Part shown: positions 7,663 to 14,689 of the stretch, in pieces | Position numbering within the stretch: the first letter of the stretch is position 1 | How the letters are laid out: every line of letters starts with the position of its first letter | DNA from: Desulfobacterium sp. | GTDB taxonomy: Bacteria > Desulfobacterota > Desulfobacteria > Desulfobacterales > Desulfobacteraceae | Reading direction: 5' to 3' | Length of the DNA stretch: 50,803 nt | Assembly: GCA_016342325.1 (NCBI GenBank) | Contig: JAEINR010000040.1 | Coordinates: 1 to 50,803 of the forward strand | The notes under the pieces: generated by a model | The model's input: only the letters and a program-made list of their open reading frames with translations | Told to the model about the DNA's origin: nothing | Databases searched by the model: none | Translations under genes and position numbers: made by a program

Positions 7663-8433
7663 TTAATTTTTCCGCTCCCGGATTTTACCCACAGGCGCGA
7701 GATAGATGGCAAATTCATCCTTGCCGTCAAGTCCCAGAAGCTGATCCAGTTGCTCCTGGTCATAGGCGGCAATGGCACAGGTCCCCGCCCCAATGGCTTC
7801 GCAGGCCAGGTAGAGATTCTGGCATACATGGCCCGCATCCAGCAAGATGACCTTGTGGGCGGCAAGGTCATAGCGCCACTCCATTCTATGGGGAATGGCC
7901 ACCCAGATAAAGGTGACGGCTGCCTTTCCCGGATAGGGTTGTCCCAGGGAGGCTTCAACCATTTTCTCCGGAAGCAGATCTTCTGCAAATTCAAAGAGCA
8001 GTTCATGGCTCAGGGGCAGGTAGCGATAGATACCCGGGGGCAGCCCTTCCACATTCAGTACCCCAAGATAGGTTTCAAGGGCGTGACGGCACCCGGCAGA
8101 GGGAACGTTCCGGTAGGCATTGCCATGGGACGGTTTCCCCCTCACTCCCTGGGTGCACCATAAAAGATAGGCCAGTTCCTCAAGGGAAAGGGACGCTGCC
8201 TGGTAGGCCCGATGACTTTTCCGGCCCTTGATGGCCTGGGTCAGGTCGGTTTTTGGAATGGTTTTCCATGTTTCCGGTCCGGGCAATTCAATGGGAATGG
8301 CGTCGGCAGAATAGGGCTTTTCAATGGGGGGAACCGGCACGCCCCTGTTTTGATCCGTAAATGTGAAGTTGATTTTCTTTCGGATACTGTCCTTGAGGAA
8401 GTATCTGTAGATCTCACGATCATTTTTAATCAT
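7663..8433 (-). CDS. SagB/ThcOx-type nitroreductase family protein
   Basis: A 256-residue FMN oxidoreductase of the SagB/ThcOx branch of the nitroreductase fold. Diagnostic stretches are AIKGRKSHRAYQ, SLEELAYLLWCTQGV, SAGCRHALETYLGV and the C-terminal IGAGTCAIAAYDQEQLDQLLG. Some relatives oxidise azolines in peptide natural products, but no precursor peptide or cyclodehydratase is nearby, so general flavin-dependent reduction is more likely. I chose the ATG at 8433, which has a GGGAGGAG site; the frame extends upstream to 8559 without one. It is followed closely by the rubrerythrin-like gene. Confidence 0.88.
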   Translation of the reverse strand: MIKNDREIYRYFLKDSIRKKINFTFTDQNRGVPVPPIEKPYSADAIPIELPGPETWKTIPKTDLTQAIKGRKSHRAYQAASLSLEELAYLLWCTQGVRGKPSHGNAYRNVPSAGCRHALETYLGVLNVEGLPPGIYRYLPLSHELLFEFAEDLLPEKMVEASLGQPYPGKAAVTFIWVAIPHRMEWRYDLAAHKVILLDAGHVCQNLYLACEAIGAGTCAIAAYDQEQLDQLLGLDGKDEFAIYLAPVGKIRERKN

Positions 8434-8486
8434 TTCTCCTCCCTTTGCTGCAACGTTATTCCCTGATTGGCCAAGGAGACTGTCGC

Positions 8487-8837
8487 TTAGAAGGTGATCA
8501 CCTGGTAATCCTGTTCCACGTACTTTGCGATACTGGGATGCCCCTTCATCTCTTTGCACAATGGCAGTCCCTGGGCTTCAATCCCCTCCAGGGCCCCCAG
8601 CTTGGACGCACAGGCCTGGCAAACACAATCGATTAATCCTTTTTCCCGAACATCCTGGTAGAGCTTTGAAAAGGGGTTATTCTCATCTACCAGCTCATTT
8701 ACGACCCGGGTGGCACTCCCTTCGATCACCACTTTTACGTCATATCCTTTTCCTTTCATATCCAGGGCATTCAGCAACACATGAACAAAGCACATGGGGT
8801 CACCATTGAAAGCGACCAGAACGACACGTCTATCCAT
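8487..8837 (-). CDS. DsrE-like small cytoplasmic protein
   Basis: A 116-residue alpha/beta protein with the layout of the DsrE/DsrF-like family: VVLVAFNGDPMCFVHVLLNALDM at the N-terminus, VKVVIEGSA in the core, then a cysteine-rich CVCQAC loop (about residues 70-75) and a late PLCKEM. DsrE relatives bind or relay sulfur through cysteines. Here the cysteines are more clustered than in true DsrE, and no DsrF/DsrH partners are present, so a sulfurtransferase role is only a possibility. The start has a GGAG site. It lies 53 bases upstream of the SagB-like gene. Confidence 0.7.
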   Translation of the reverse strand: MDRRVVLVAFNGDPMCFVHVLLNALDMKGKGYDVKVVIEGSATRVVNELVDENNPFSKLYQDVREKGLIDCVCQACASKLGALEGIEAQGLPLCKEMKGHPSIAKYVEQDYQVITF

Positions 8838-8898
8838 TGTTATTTCTCCATAGTAAAATAATGATACCGTTTACCCCAAAGGAGTGTTCCTCCGGGGC

Positions 8899-9720
8899 TT
8901 AATCCTTGACAATAGCAGAAGCATTCTTATCAAACGGGTTGGTTCTCAATGCAAGAGAGAAAAGGTATGGATACTCTTTCTTGAGATGGCCCATATGGGT
9001 GGCCCACTGCACGATCAATCTTCTGTAGGCGCGGGCTATGTCACCTGTAATATGGGTGATATCTGATTCCGGCACGTATTTAAGGTCCTTCCGGTTCGCC
9101 AGTTCCTCCATCAGGTGGAAGACACTGAGCAATGAATCACTGAATCCTTCATGCTCAATGAGTACGGGATTTTCAAGCAGACCCAGCAGAAAGCCCCTTT
9201 TGCTGTTCAGGAAATCCCGCAATTCTTCCAGGTTCAATTCTGCGGCATCTATTTTTACCTTATATCCCTTAAGCTGTTTCAGGGCGGCTGCAAAACGGGC
9301 TTCCGTCCAGTTCGAACCCACCAGAAGATCGTTTATTACCCCATCAATGGCATGGTCACAGCTTGAGAATAAAGATAAGAGCTCATGTCCCACTTCACTG
9401 AAGAATACACCGAGGACCATGTTGACCTTTCTGAGCCTGGTTTGTGATTCTCGTTTCAGTATCAACATCTCAGTTGCGTTTGCGATGACCCCAAGAAAGG
9501 TCGCTCCTCCCATCACGATCAACAGAACGGCGAACATGCGACTGGATTGACTGGTCGGATGAATGTCACCGTATCCAACCGTGGACATGGTGACGATGTT
9601 GTAGTAAAAAGCCTCGGCCAGGGAGAGTTGCTCCAACACCATGAAGCCAACAGTGCCGATCACTGTCACCAGTAAAAACAGGGTGAGAAATATTTGCAGT
9701 CTCCTGCGTACCTCCTCCAT
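8899..9720 (-). CDS. Two-helix potassium channel with unidentified cytoplasmic domain
   Basis: A 273-residue ion channel subunit. Two membrane helices (about residues 9-29 and 61-80) flank a pore loop with the selectivity filter TVGYGD at 47-52, as in KcsA/MthK-type K+ channels. The remaining 180 residues are predicted mostly helical and contain none of the glycine-rich nucleotide-binding pattern of RCK/TrkA-N domains that normally gate such channels; I do not recognise this domain. I chose the ATG at 9720 rather than a GTG two codons earlier. Upstream, 58 bases away, is a PAS histidine kinase on the same strand; downstream, 61 bases away, is the DsrE-like gene. Confidence 0.88.
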   Translation of the reverse strand: MEEVRRRLQIFLTLFLLVTVIGTVGFMVLEQLSLAEAFYYNIVTMSTVGYGDIHPTSQSSRMFAVLLIVMGGATFLGVIANATEMLILKRESQTRLRKVNMVLGVFFSEVGHELLSLFSSCDHAIDGVINDLLVGSNWTEARFAAALKQLKGYKVKIDAAELNLEELRDFLNSKRGFLLGLLENPVLIEHEGFSDSLLSVFHLMEELANRKDLKYVPESDITHITGDIARAYRRLIVQWATHMGHLKKEYPYLFSLALRTNPFDKNASAIVKD

Positions 9721-9778
9721 AGTCACATCCTTGAATCGAGAAGTTTATCCGTTCCCACCCATCCTTTCCACGTCTACG

Positions 9779-10924
9779 CTACTCTTTTGTGCGCTTTGTT
9801 CCTCCGGGGGGCAGCGAAAATACGAACACTGTACCTTCTTCCCTGGATGTTGTAAAGCCGACTTTCCCGCCAAGGATTTGTTCCCCGAATAATTTCATGG
9901 AAAAAGTGCCGATGCCTCTTCCGTCCCCCTCTTTTGTACTGAAATTGCGCTGGAATATTCGCCGGGCGATCTCCTGTGGGATCGGTCGCCGGTTCCAAAC
10001 CCAAAAAGAGACCCGATCATCGCTTTCTTCAAGCCACACCTTTACCCTGCCGTTTTCCTTGGTACCTTCAAGGGCGTTTGTGATCATGTTGCAAAGGATG
10101 CGGAGCAACAATGACATATCTGTTTTGATGGACAGGGCTGGGCAAGGCTCCTGGAAATCTATCGCCTTGTTCCTTGCTGCCGGGTGGTTGATGAAAAAGG
10201 ATCTAAGTTCTTCCATCACGATACGTATATTGAATCTTTTCCATGAAGGCTGGTAGAGGCTGGATTCATTCTGCAACAGGCATCTTTGGATCTCCACCTC
10301 TTTTTTCAGGCGTAATGAGGCGGTGAGAATCTGTTTAACAAGATTGGATTCACTTTCTTTGAGGGAAAGCAATTCACTTGCCCCGACCAGTCCGCTCAAC
10401 ATGTTGTTTACATCATGGAAAAAGGTCCTTGCAAGTGCCGCCCTCTGCTGTTGGACGGTAATATCCTGTAAAAATAACAGCAGGAATCTTTTCCCATTGA
10501 TTTTGATTGGCTGGGATTTGACCATCAGGGCAATATCCACGGTCCGGTCGCCCCTGTTGGCTGTCAGGGCACACATCCTTTCAACAGGTTTGTCCTGGCC
10601 CAGGCTGGAAACGATCGCCATTGCGGCCCCGCAGGTGGAGCACAATTTGGTGGTGCCGCAACCGGCAGGTTCGTCCCGGGCATGGATACATTGCAAGGCT
10701 TCCCCCGGTCGCAGCCCAAGGGCCTGGGACGGATCTTCAATGCCAAGCATCTTCAAAAAAGAATCATTGATAGAAATAATCTGCCGATGTTCATCCAGGA
10801 TGGCAAGCACACCGCTGACCGAATGGAGCAAGCCGGACATTACGGGGTCCTTGTTTATCAATTCAATTTTCGCAACAAGTTCTTGTTTATCCCCTCGTTC
10901 AGCCGGGGCAAAATAGGTGTCCAT
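9779..10924 (-). CDS. PAS-domain sensor histidine kinase
   Basis: A 381-residue cytoplasmic kinase without membrane segments. The PAS domain (about residues 28-155) carries a cysteine set C79, C89, C95, C98 in the pattern C-x9-C-x5-C-x2-C, which may bind a metal or Fe-S cluster as a redox sensor (inference; this pattern recurs in deltaproteobacterial PAS kinases). The phosphoacceptor is H170 in FFHDVNNMLSG, with Asp where Glu is usual. The ATPase domain has NMITNALEG (N box) and GDGRGIGTFSMK (G2 box); its G1 box is degenerate (VWNRRPIP in place of DxGxG). No response regulator is adjacent. GGAGG precedes the ATG. It is the first gene of the minus-strand run. Confidence 0.88.
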   Translation of the reverse strand: MDTYFAPAERGDKQELVAKIELINKDPVMSGLLHSVSGVLAILDEHRQIISINDSFLKMLGIEDPSQALGLRPGEALQCIHARDEPAGCGTTKLCSTCGAAMAIVSSLGQDKPVERMCALTANRGDRTVDIALMVKSQPIKINGKRFLLLFLQDITVQQQRAALARTFFHDVNNMLSGLVGASELLSLKESESNLVKQILTASLRLKKEVEIQRCLLQNESSLYQPSWKRFNIRIVMEELRSFFINHPAARNKAIDFQEPCPALSIKTDMSLLLRILCNMITNALEGTKENGRVKVWLEESDDRVSFWVWNRRPIPQEIARRIFQRNFSTKEGDGRGIGTFSMKLFGEQILGGKVGFTTSREEGTVFVFSLPPGGTKRTKE

Positions 10925-10985
10925 TTGTTGAATACCTCCCTAGGAAAATATCCCCATATGAATCTCTTCTATCACATCCTGTCAA

Positions 10986-11022
10986 ATAGTTACCGTTAAC
11001 ATAAGTCTCCGCCGAAAACAAG
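10986..11022. repeat. Interspersed intergenic repeat, copy C
   Basis: Reads ATAGTTACCGTTAAC, then ATAAGT, then GCCGAAAACAAG. Closest to copy B. It starts 62 bases upstream of the histidine kinase start, in the same orientation relative to that gene as copies A and B are to theirs. CCCCATATG lies about 30 bases before it, similar to copy B. Confidence 0.65.
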
Positions 11023-11064
11023 AATAACCCCCGACCCTCCTGTTTGCCTGAATAGGGCGTTTCT

Positions 11065-11097
11065 CTGAGTTGGGTGCCCCAATGGCACGAAACTCAG
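11065..11097. repeat. Palindromic hairpin
   Basis: Two 14-base arms (11065-11078 and 11084-11097; CTGAGTT...AACTCAG at the base, TGCC...GGCA at the top) pair at 12 of 14 positions around a 5-base loop. No U-tract follows on either strand, so it looks more like a palindromic repeat than a terminator. Confidence 0.6.
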
Positions 11098-11365
11098 CGG
11101 TAAGACCCTAGAAACAATTTGATGGGATGTAAAATCTATAGTAGTCTTTTTAAAGAAGGGGATACTAAAGATGAATATACAGTACCCATAAAACGCTTAA
11201 TTTCGAAGTAGATTGATGTTCTGCCAGCGTCATCCTAACATGCCATACCCAGGGGGGAAGCCTCCTTGGTCCTTCCTCGAAAATATTGGATATTAATATA
11301 ATGATGGGTTCATCTCCTCTAATCGTCTTTTAACATCGCAAAACCCATAAGGGAGCTTAATAACG

Positions 11366-12325
11366 ATGCATGAAACAAAAATAAGATCATTTTCTCTTTT
11401 TTTGATTTTATCCATTGCCTTTATCAGCTGCGGCCCGGAAATGCATGATCGACCACTACGCCTTGGAACAAATATTTGGCTTGGCTATGAACCGCTTTAC
11501 TTGGCAAGGGAAATGAATTTTTTTGATAAAAATCCCATCAGATTGGTGGAAGCGACATCTAATTCTGAAGTGATTCAAGCGTTCCGTAATAATGCACTGG
11601 ATGCCGCTGCTTTAACGTTGGATGAAGTGCTGCTCCTTGCCCAGTCCGGCATAGATCTCAGGGTGATATTAATTATCGACTTTTCCCATGGCGCTGATGT
11701 CATTATGGGGCAGCCCGGTCTTGCCGGATTTAAAGATGTCAAAGGCAAGCGGATAGGCGTGGAGAATACCGCAGTAGGTGCCTATATGCTAGCCAGAGCC
11801 TTGCAAATGAACGGCCTTACACAAGAAGATGTGTACATTGTTCCGTTGGAAATCAATGAACATGAACGTGCATTTGTAGAAAAGAAAATAGATGCGATTG
11901 TCACCTTTGAGCCCGTTTATTCGAAATTGCTTGTCAAAGGGGGGCAAAAGCTGTTTGACAGCAGTCTGATACCCGGAGAAATTGTTGATGTCTTGATTGT
12001 TCGAACAGAATATCTCCAAAAAAACCGGCAAAAGGTAAATACACTTTTCCAGGGCTGGTTTCAGGCTTTGGCCTATCTTGAGGAAAGGCCAAATGATGCA
12101 GCCGCGGTCATGACTGCCCGCTTGGGAATAACTGTCGATCAAGTTCTGAAATCACTCAATGGTCTTCGGTTCCCCGATCAAACGGAAAACAGGCAAATGA
12201 TTTCCGGTACAGGAGGCATCATCATCGAAACCGGGGAGAATCTTATTCGATTTATGCGCGAACAGAATTTGCTTCGCAAACAGATTGACATGGCCTCTCT
12301 GATTGAAAATGGCAGATGGGAGTAG
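11366..12325 (+). CDS. NMT1/SsuA-like substrate-binding lipoprotein
   Basis: A 319-residue secreted lipoprotein (signal peptide to the lipobox FISC, Cys22). The mature part follows the nitrate/taurine/thiamine-precursor-type binding fold: LRLGTNIWLGYEPLYLARE, then SNSEVIQAFRNNALDAAALT, VKGKRIGVENTAVGAYML and a DAIVTFEPVYSKLL hinge segment. In transporters it would hand a small organic ligand to an ABC permease, but no permease or ATPase follows. Instead, three bases downstream, comes a membrane PAS protein, so the lipoprotein probably serves as the ligand-sensing partner of that receptor (inference). The start is the ATG after AAGGGAGC. Confidence 0.88.
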   Translation: MHETKIRSFSLFLILSIAFISCGPEMHDRPLRLGTNIWLGYEPLYLAREMNFFDKNPIRLVEATSNSEVIQAFRNNALDAAALTLDEVLLLAQSGIDLRVILIIDFSHGADVIMGQPGLAGFKDVKGKRIGVENTAVGAYMLARALQMNGLTQEDVYIVPLEINEHERAFVEKKIDAIVTFEPVYSKLLVKGGQKLFDSSLIPGEIVDVLIVRTEYLQKNRQKVNTLFQGWFQALAYLEERPNDAAAVMTARLGITVDQVLKSLNGLRFPDQTENRQMISGTGGIIIETGENLIRFMREQNLLRKQIDMASLIENGRWE

Positions 12326-12328
12326 ACA

Positions 12329-14530
12329 ATGAGATTTCTAAATCGATGGCCGATTCGTACCACAACCCCGCTTTTATTATTCTTTTCTATTTTCGTTATT
12401 GGTACATTCTCTTGGATATACAGTATCTCCTTCAAGAATGAGGAAATTGAAAGGGAGGCGCGTTACGAGTTGACTGGAAAGATGACTTCAATCCAGGGAC
12501 GGTTAAATTCTTATTTCCGCCAAAACTACATTGAAGGCATTCAAAAAGAAATATCCGCAACCGGTTTTGATCGAAATGTTATCACTGCGTTTTTTATCGA
12601 TGAGCAAAACAGAATTATTGCTGCCACACGTCTGGCAATGAAAGGAAAACGTGTGACTTCGTCAACACTCGGTGCCGTGGAACATGAAAATATTTTTGCT
12701 TATCTGGAGAAACTCAAGGACAGAATGACCGGCAGCGTTGAGTTGACCCGGGATCGGCAGGCCCTTATCGGTTATTTTCCTGTTTCAATCGGTGAAAACA
12801 AAAAAGAATTGCGACCCTTTCGAGTCGGAATCCTTTGTCTGCACTATGATCTGAGATTCTTAAACGCATCCGCACATCGTACCCTTACAGCACATACGAT
12901 GGTGTATAGTGTTTTTCTACTCTTTGTCTCCCTGTTTCTCTGGTTATATTTCCATTTTACGATGACAAAACGGGTGACGATACTCATCCGGACGGCAGGC
13001 CGTTTTGCTGCCGGGGATCATCTTGCCCAATCCGGCTTGACTGGGCAAGATGAGATTGCCAAGGTGGGTGAGGCGCTTGATAAAATGATCCTTGAGCGCA
13101 GGCAAGCAGAAGCGGCACTTATAAAGGAACAGGCGTTCTCTAAAACTGTCCTTGAGAATATCGAAGACGGCATAGCCGTTTGCGATGGCGAGGGGGTTTT
13201 GTCATTTTTTAACCGAGCCTTCCGGGAATTCCACGGTCTTCCAGAAAAGCCGCTCCCTGCTGAGAAATGGGCAGAATATTATGACTTGTATCTTGCCGAT
13301 GGCAAAACAATGATGAAAAAAAAAGATATTCCTCTTTTTCGGGCCTTAAGAGGGGAGCATGTTCATGAAGTTGAAATGGTGATAGCGCCAAAGAAAGGCG
13401 AAAAACGTATTCTGCTGGCAAGTGGTCAATCCCTGGCGGATCCGTATGGGAAAAGGCTGGGGGCTGTTGTGTCCATGCATGACATCACCGCCCGGAAACA
13501 GGCCGAGGAGGAATTAAGGCATCATCGTGAGGATCTTGAAGCCCTGGTAATGAAACGGACAGAGGAATTGTCCGAAAGCGAGGCGCGTTATCAGAATGTT
13601 TTTGAGACAATCCCGGACAGCTTCTTTATCGCCGACTCAAATGGGAATATCCTGGAAGCAAATCCTGCCGCCTGTCAGACCTATGGATATTCGTTGGAAG
13701 AATTCAAACGGCTTAATGCCCTCAGCCTGATCTCTCCGGAATTTCGTTCAGTATACAAGGAGTACCTTGAGAGCTTGAGTACTTCGGGGACTTTTTTTGG
13801 GGAAACAATTGATATCCGAAAGGACAGGTCCTGTTTTCATACGGAGGTTAGTGGAACAACGATTTTCTTTAAAGGCGAAAAACGTCTTGTTGCAATTGTC
13901 CGTGATGTCTCTGAACGAAAACAGGCAGAAACAGCCTTGAAAGAAAGTGAGCTCTTATACAAGGCTTTATTTAAGAAAAACAGATCGGTGATGTTATTGA
14001 TAGATCCTGATACTGCTGATATTGTAGATGCAAATCCTTCTGCTTGTTCTTACTATGGATATTCTAAAAAGAGAATAACACGTATGAAGATTTCAGATAT
14101 AAATGCTCTTTCCAAAGGGGACGTTTCCAGTGAAATGAGGAAAGCGGAATCGGAACAAAGGCACTATTTTAATTTCTGCCATCGCCTTGCCAGTGGGGCT
14201 ATCCATGATGTCGAAGTCTATAGCGGGCCAGTCAAGGTTGGTGGCAGGTCTCTTCTTTGCTCTATTGTACATGATATATCGAAACGGAAGGCATCTGAAA
14301 ATGAGCGAGAACGATTAATTGACAAGCTTCAAACGGCCTTGGATGAGATAAAAACACTAAAAGGTATCGTGCCGATCTGTGCAAACTGTAAAAAAATCAG
14401 GGATGACAAAGGGTATTGGAATCTACTGGAATCATACATTGAAAAATATTCTGAAGCTTCTTTTAGCCATGGCATGTGCCCGGAGTGTTCAGATAAATTA
14501 TATGGTCATGAAAATTGGTATAAAAAATGA
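12329..14530 (+). CDS. Membrane PAS-repeat signalling protein with C-terminal Cys4 domain
   Basis: A 733-residue sensor: membrane helix 1 (12-35), a periplasmic domain of about 150 residues, helix 2 (190-212), a HAMP-like linker (213-260) and three PAS domains (about 270-395, 415-535, 540-655), each ending in the RDVSERKQAE-type motif. It has no histidine-kinase, GGDEF, EAL or methyl-accepting domain. Instead the last 75 residues are a coiled coil then a conserved module with C684-x2-C687, RDDKGYWN and C717-x2-C720, which looks like a zinc-binding output or docking domain; it recurs at the ends of sensor and receiver proteins in this bacterial group (general knowledge). The start overlaps none of the preceding lipoprotein gene but follows by 3 bases, so they are co-transcribed. 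Confidence 0.85.
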   Translation: MRFLNRWPIRTTTPLLLFFSIFVIGTFSWIYSISFKNEEIEREARYELTGKMTSIQGRLNSYFRQNYIEGIQKEISATGFDRNVITAFFIDEQNRIIAATRLAMKGKRVTSSTLGAVEHENIFAYLEKLKDRMTGSVELTRDRQALIGYFPVSIGENKKELRPFRVGILCLHYDLRFLNASAHRTLTAHTMVYSVFLLFVSLFLWLYFHFTMTKRVTILIRTAGRFAAGDHLAQSGLTGQDEIAKVGEALDKMILERRQAEAALIKEQAFSKTVLENIEDGIAVCDGEGVLSFFNRAFREFHGLPEKPLPAEKWAEYYDLYLADGKTMMKKKDIPLFRALRGEHVHEVEMVIAPKKGEKRILLASGQSLADPYGKRLGAVVSMHDITARKQAEEELRHHREDLEALVMKRTEELSESEARYQNVFETIPDSFFIADSNGNILEANPAACQTYGYSLEEFKRLNALSLISPEFRSVYKEYLESLSTSGTFFGETIDIRKDRSCFHTEVSGTTIFFKGEKRLVAIVRDVSERKQAETALKESELLYKALFKKNRSVMLLIDPDTADIVDANPSACSYYGYSKKRITRMKISDINALSKGDVSSEMRKAESEQRHYFNFCHRLASGAIHDVEVYSGPVKVGGRSLLCSIVHDISKRKASENERERLIDKLQTALDEIKTLKGIVPICANCKKIRDDKGYWNLLESYIEKYSEASFSHGMCPECSDKLYGHENWYKK

Positions 14531-14689
14531 AGAAGGAAAAAGAGAAATGACCATATGCTTCGATATTTAGTTCGCTTTTGGTCTGTTGGTTGGCAATGGG
14601 GAAAGCGACAGAGAATCAGTGGTATGAATTTGATTGAAGCACGGGTTTAATCTATGGCAAAAAACGTGAAAATGGCGTAAAAAAAGGCC

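Larger units (their letters stand above)
10925..11365. other. Divergent intergenic region with repeat copy C
   Basis: This 441-base gap separates the minus-strand kinase from the plus-strand lipoprotein. It contains repeat copy C (10986-11022) and a strong hairpin (11065-11097). I see no further gene, and no confident promoter for the plus-strand lipoprotein. Confidence 0.6.

Noticed and set aside
7663-8433. SagB-like gene as part of a thiazole/oxazole peptide cluster
   Set aside because: No precursor peptide, cyclodehydratase or exporter is nearby.
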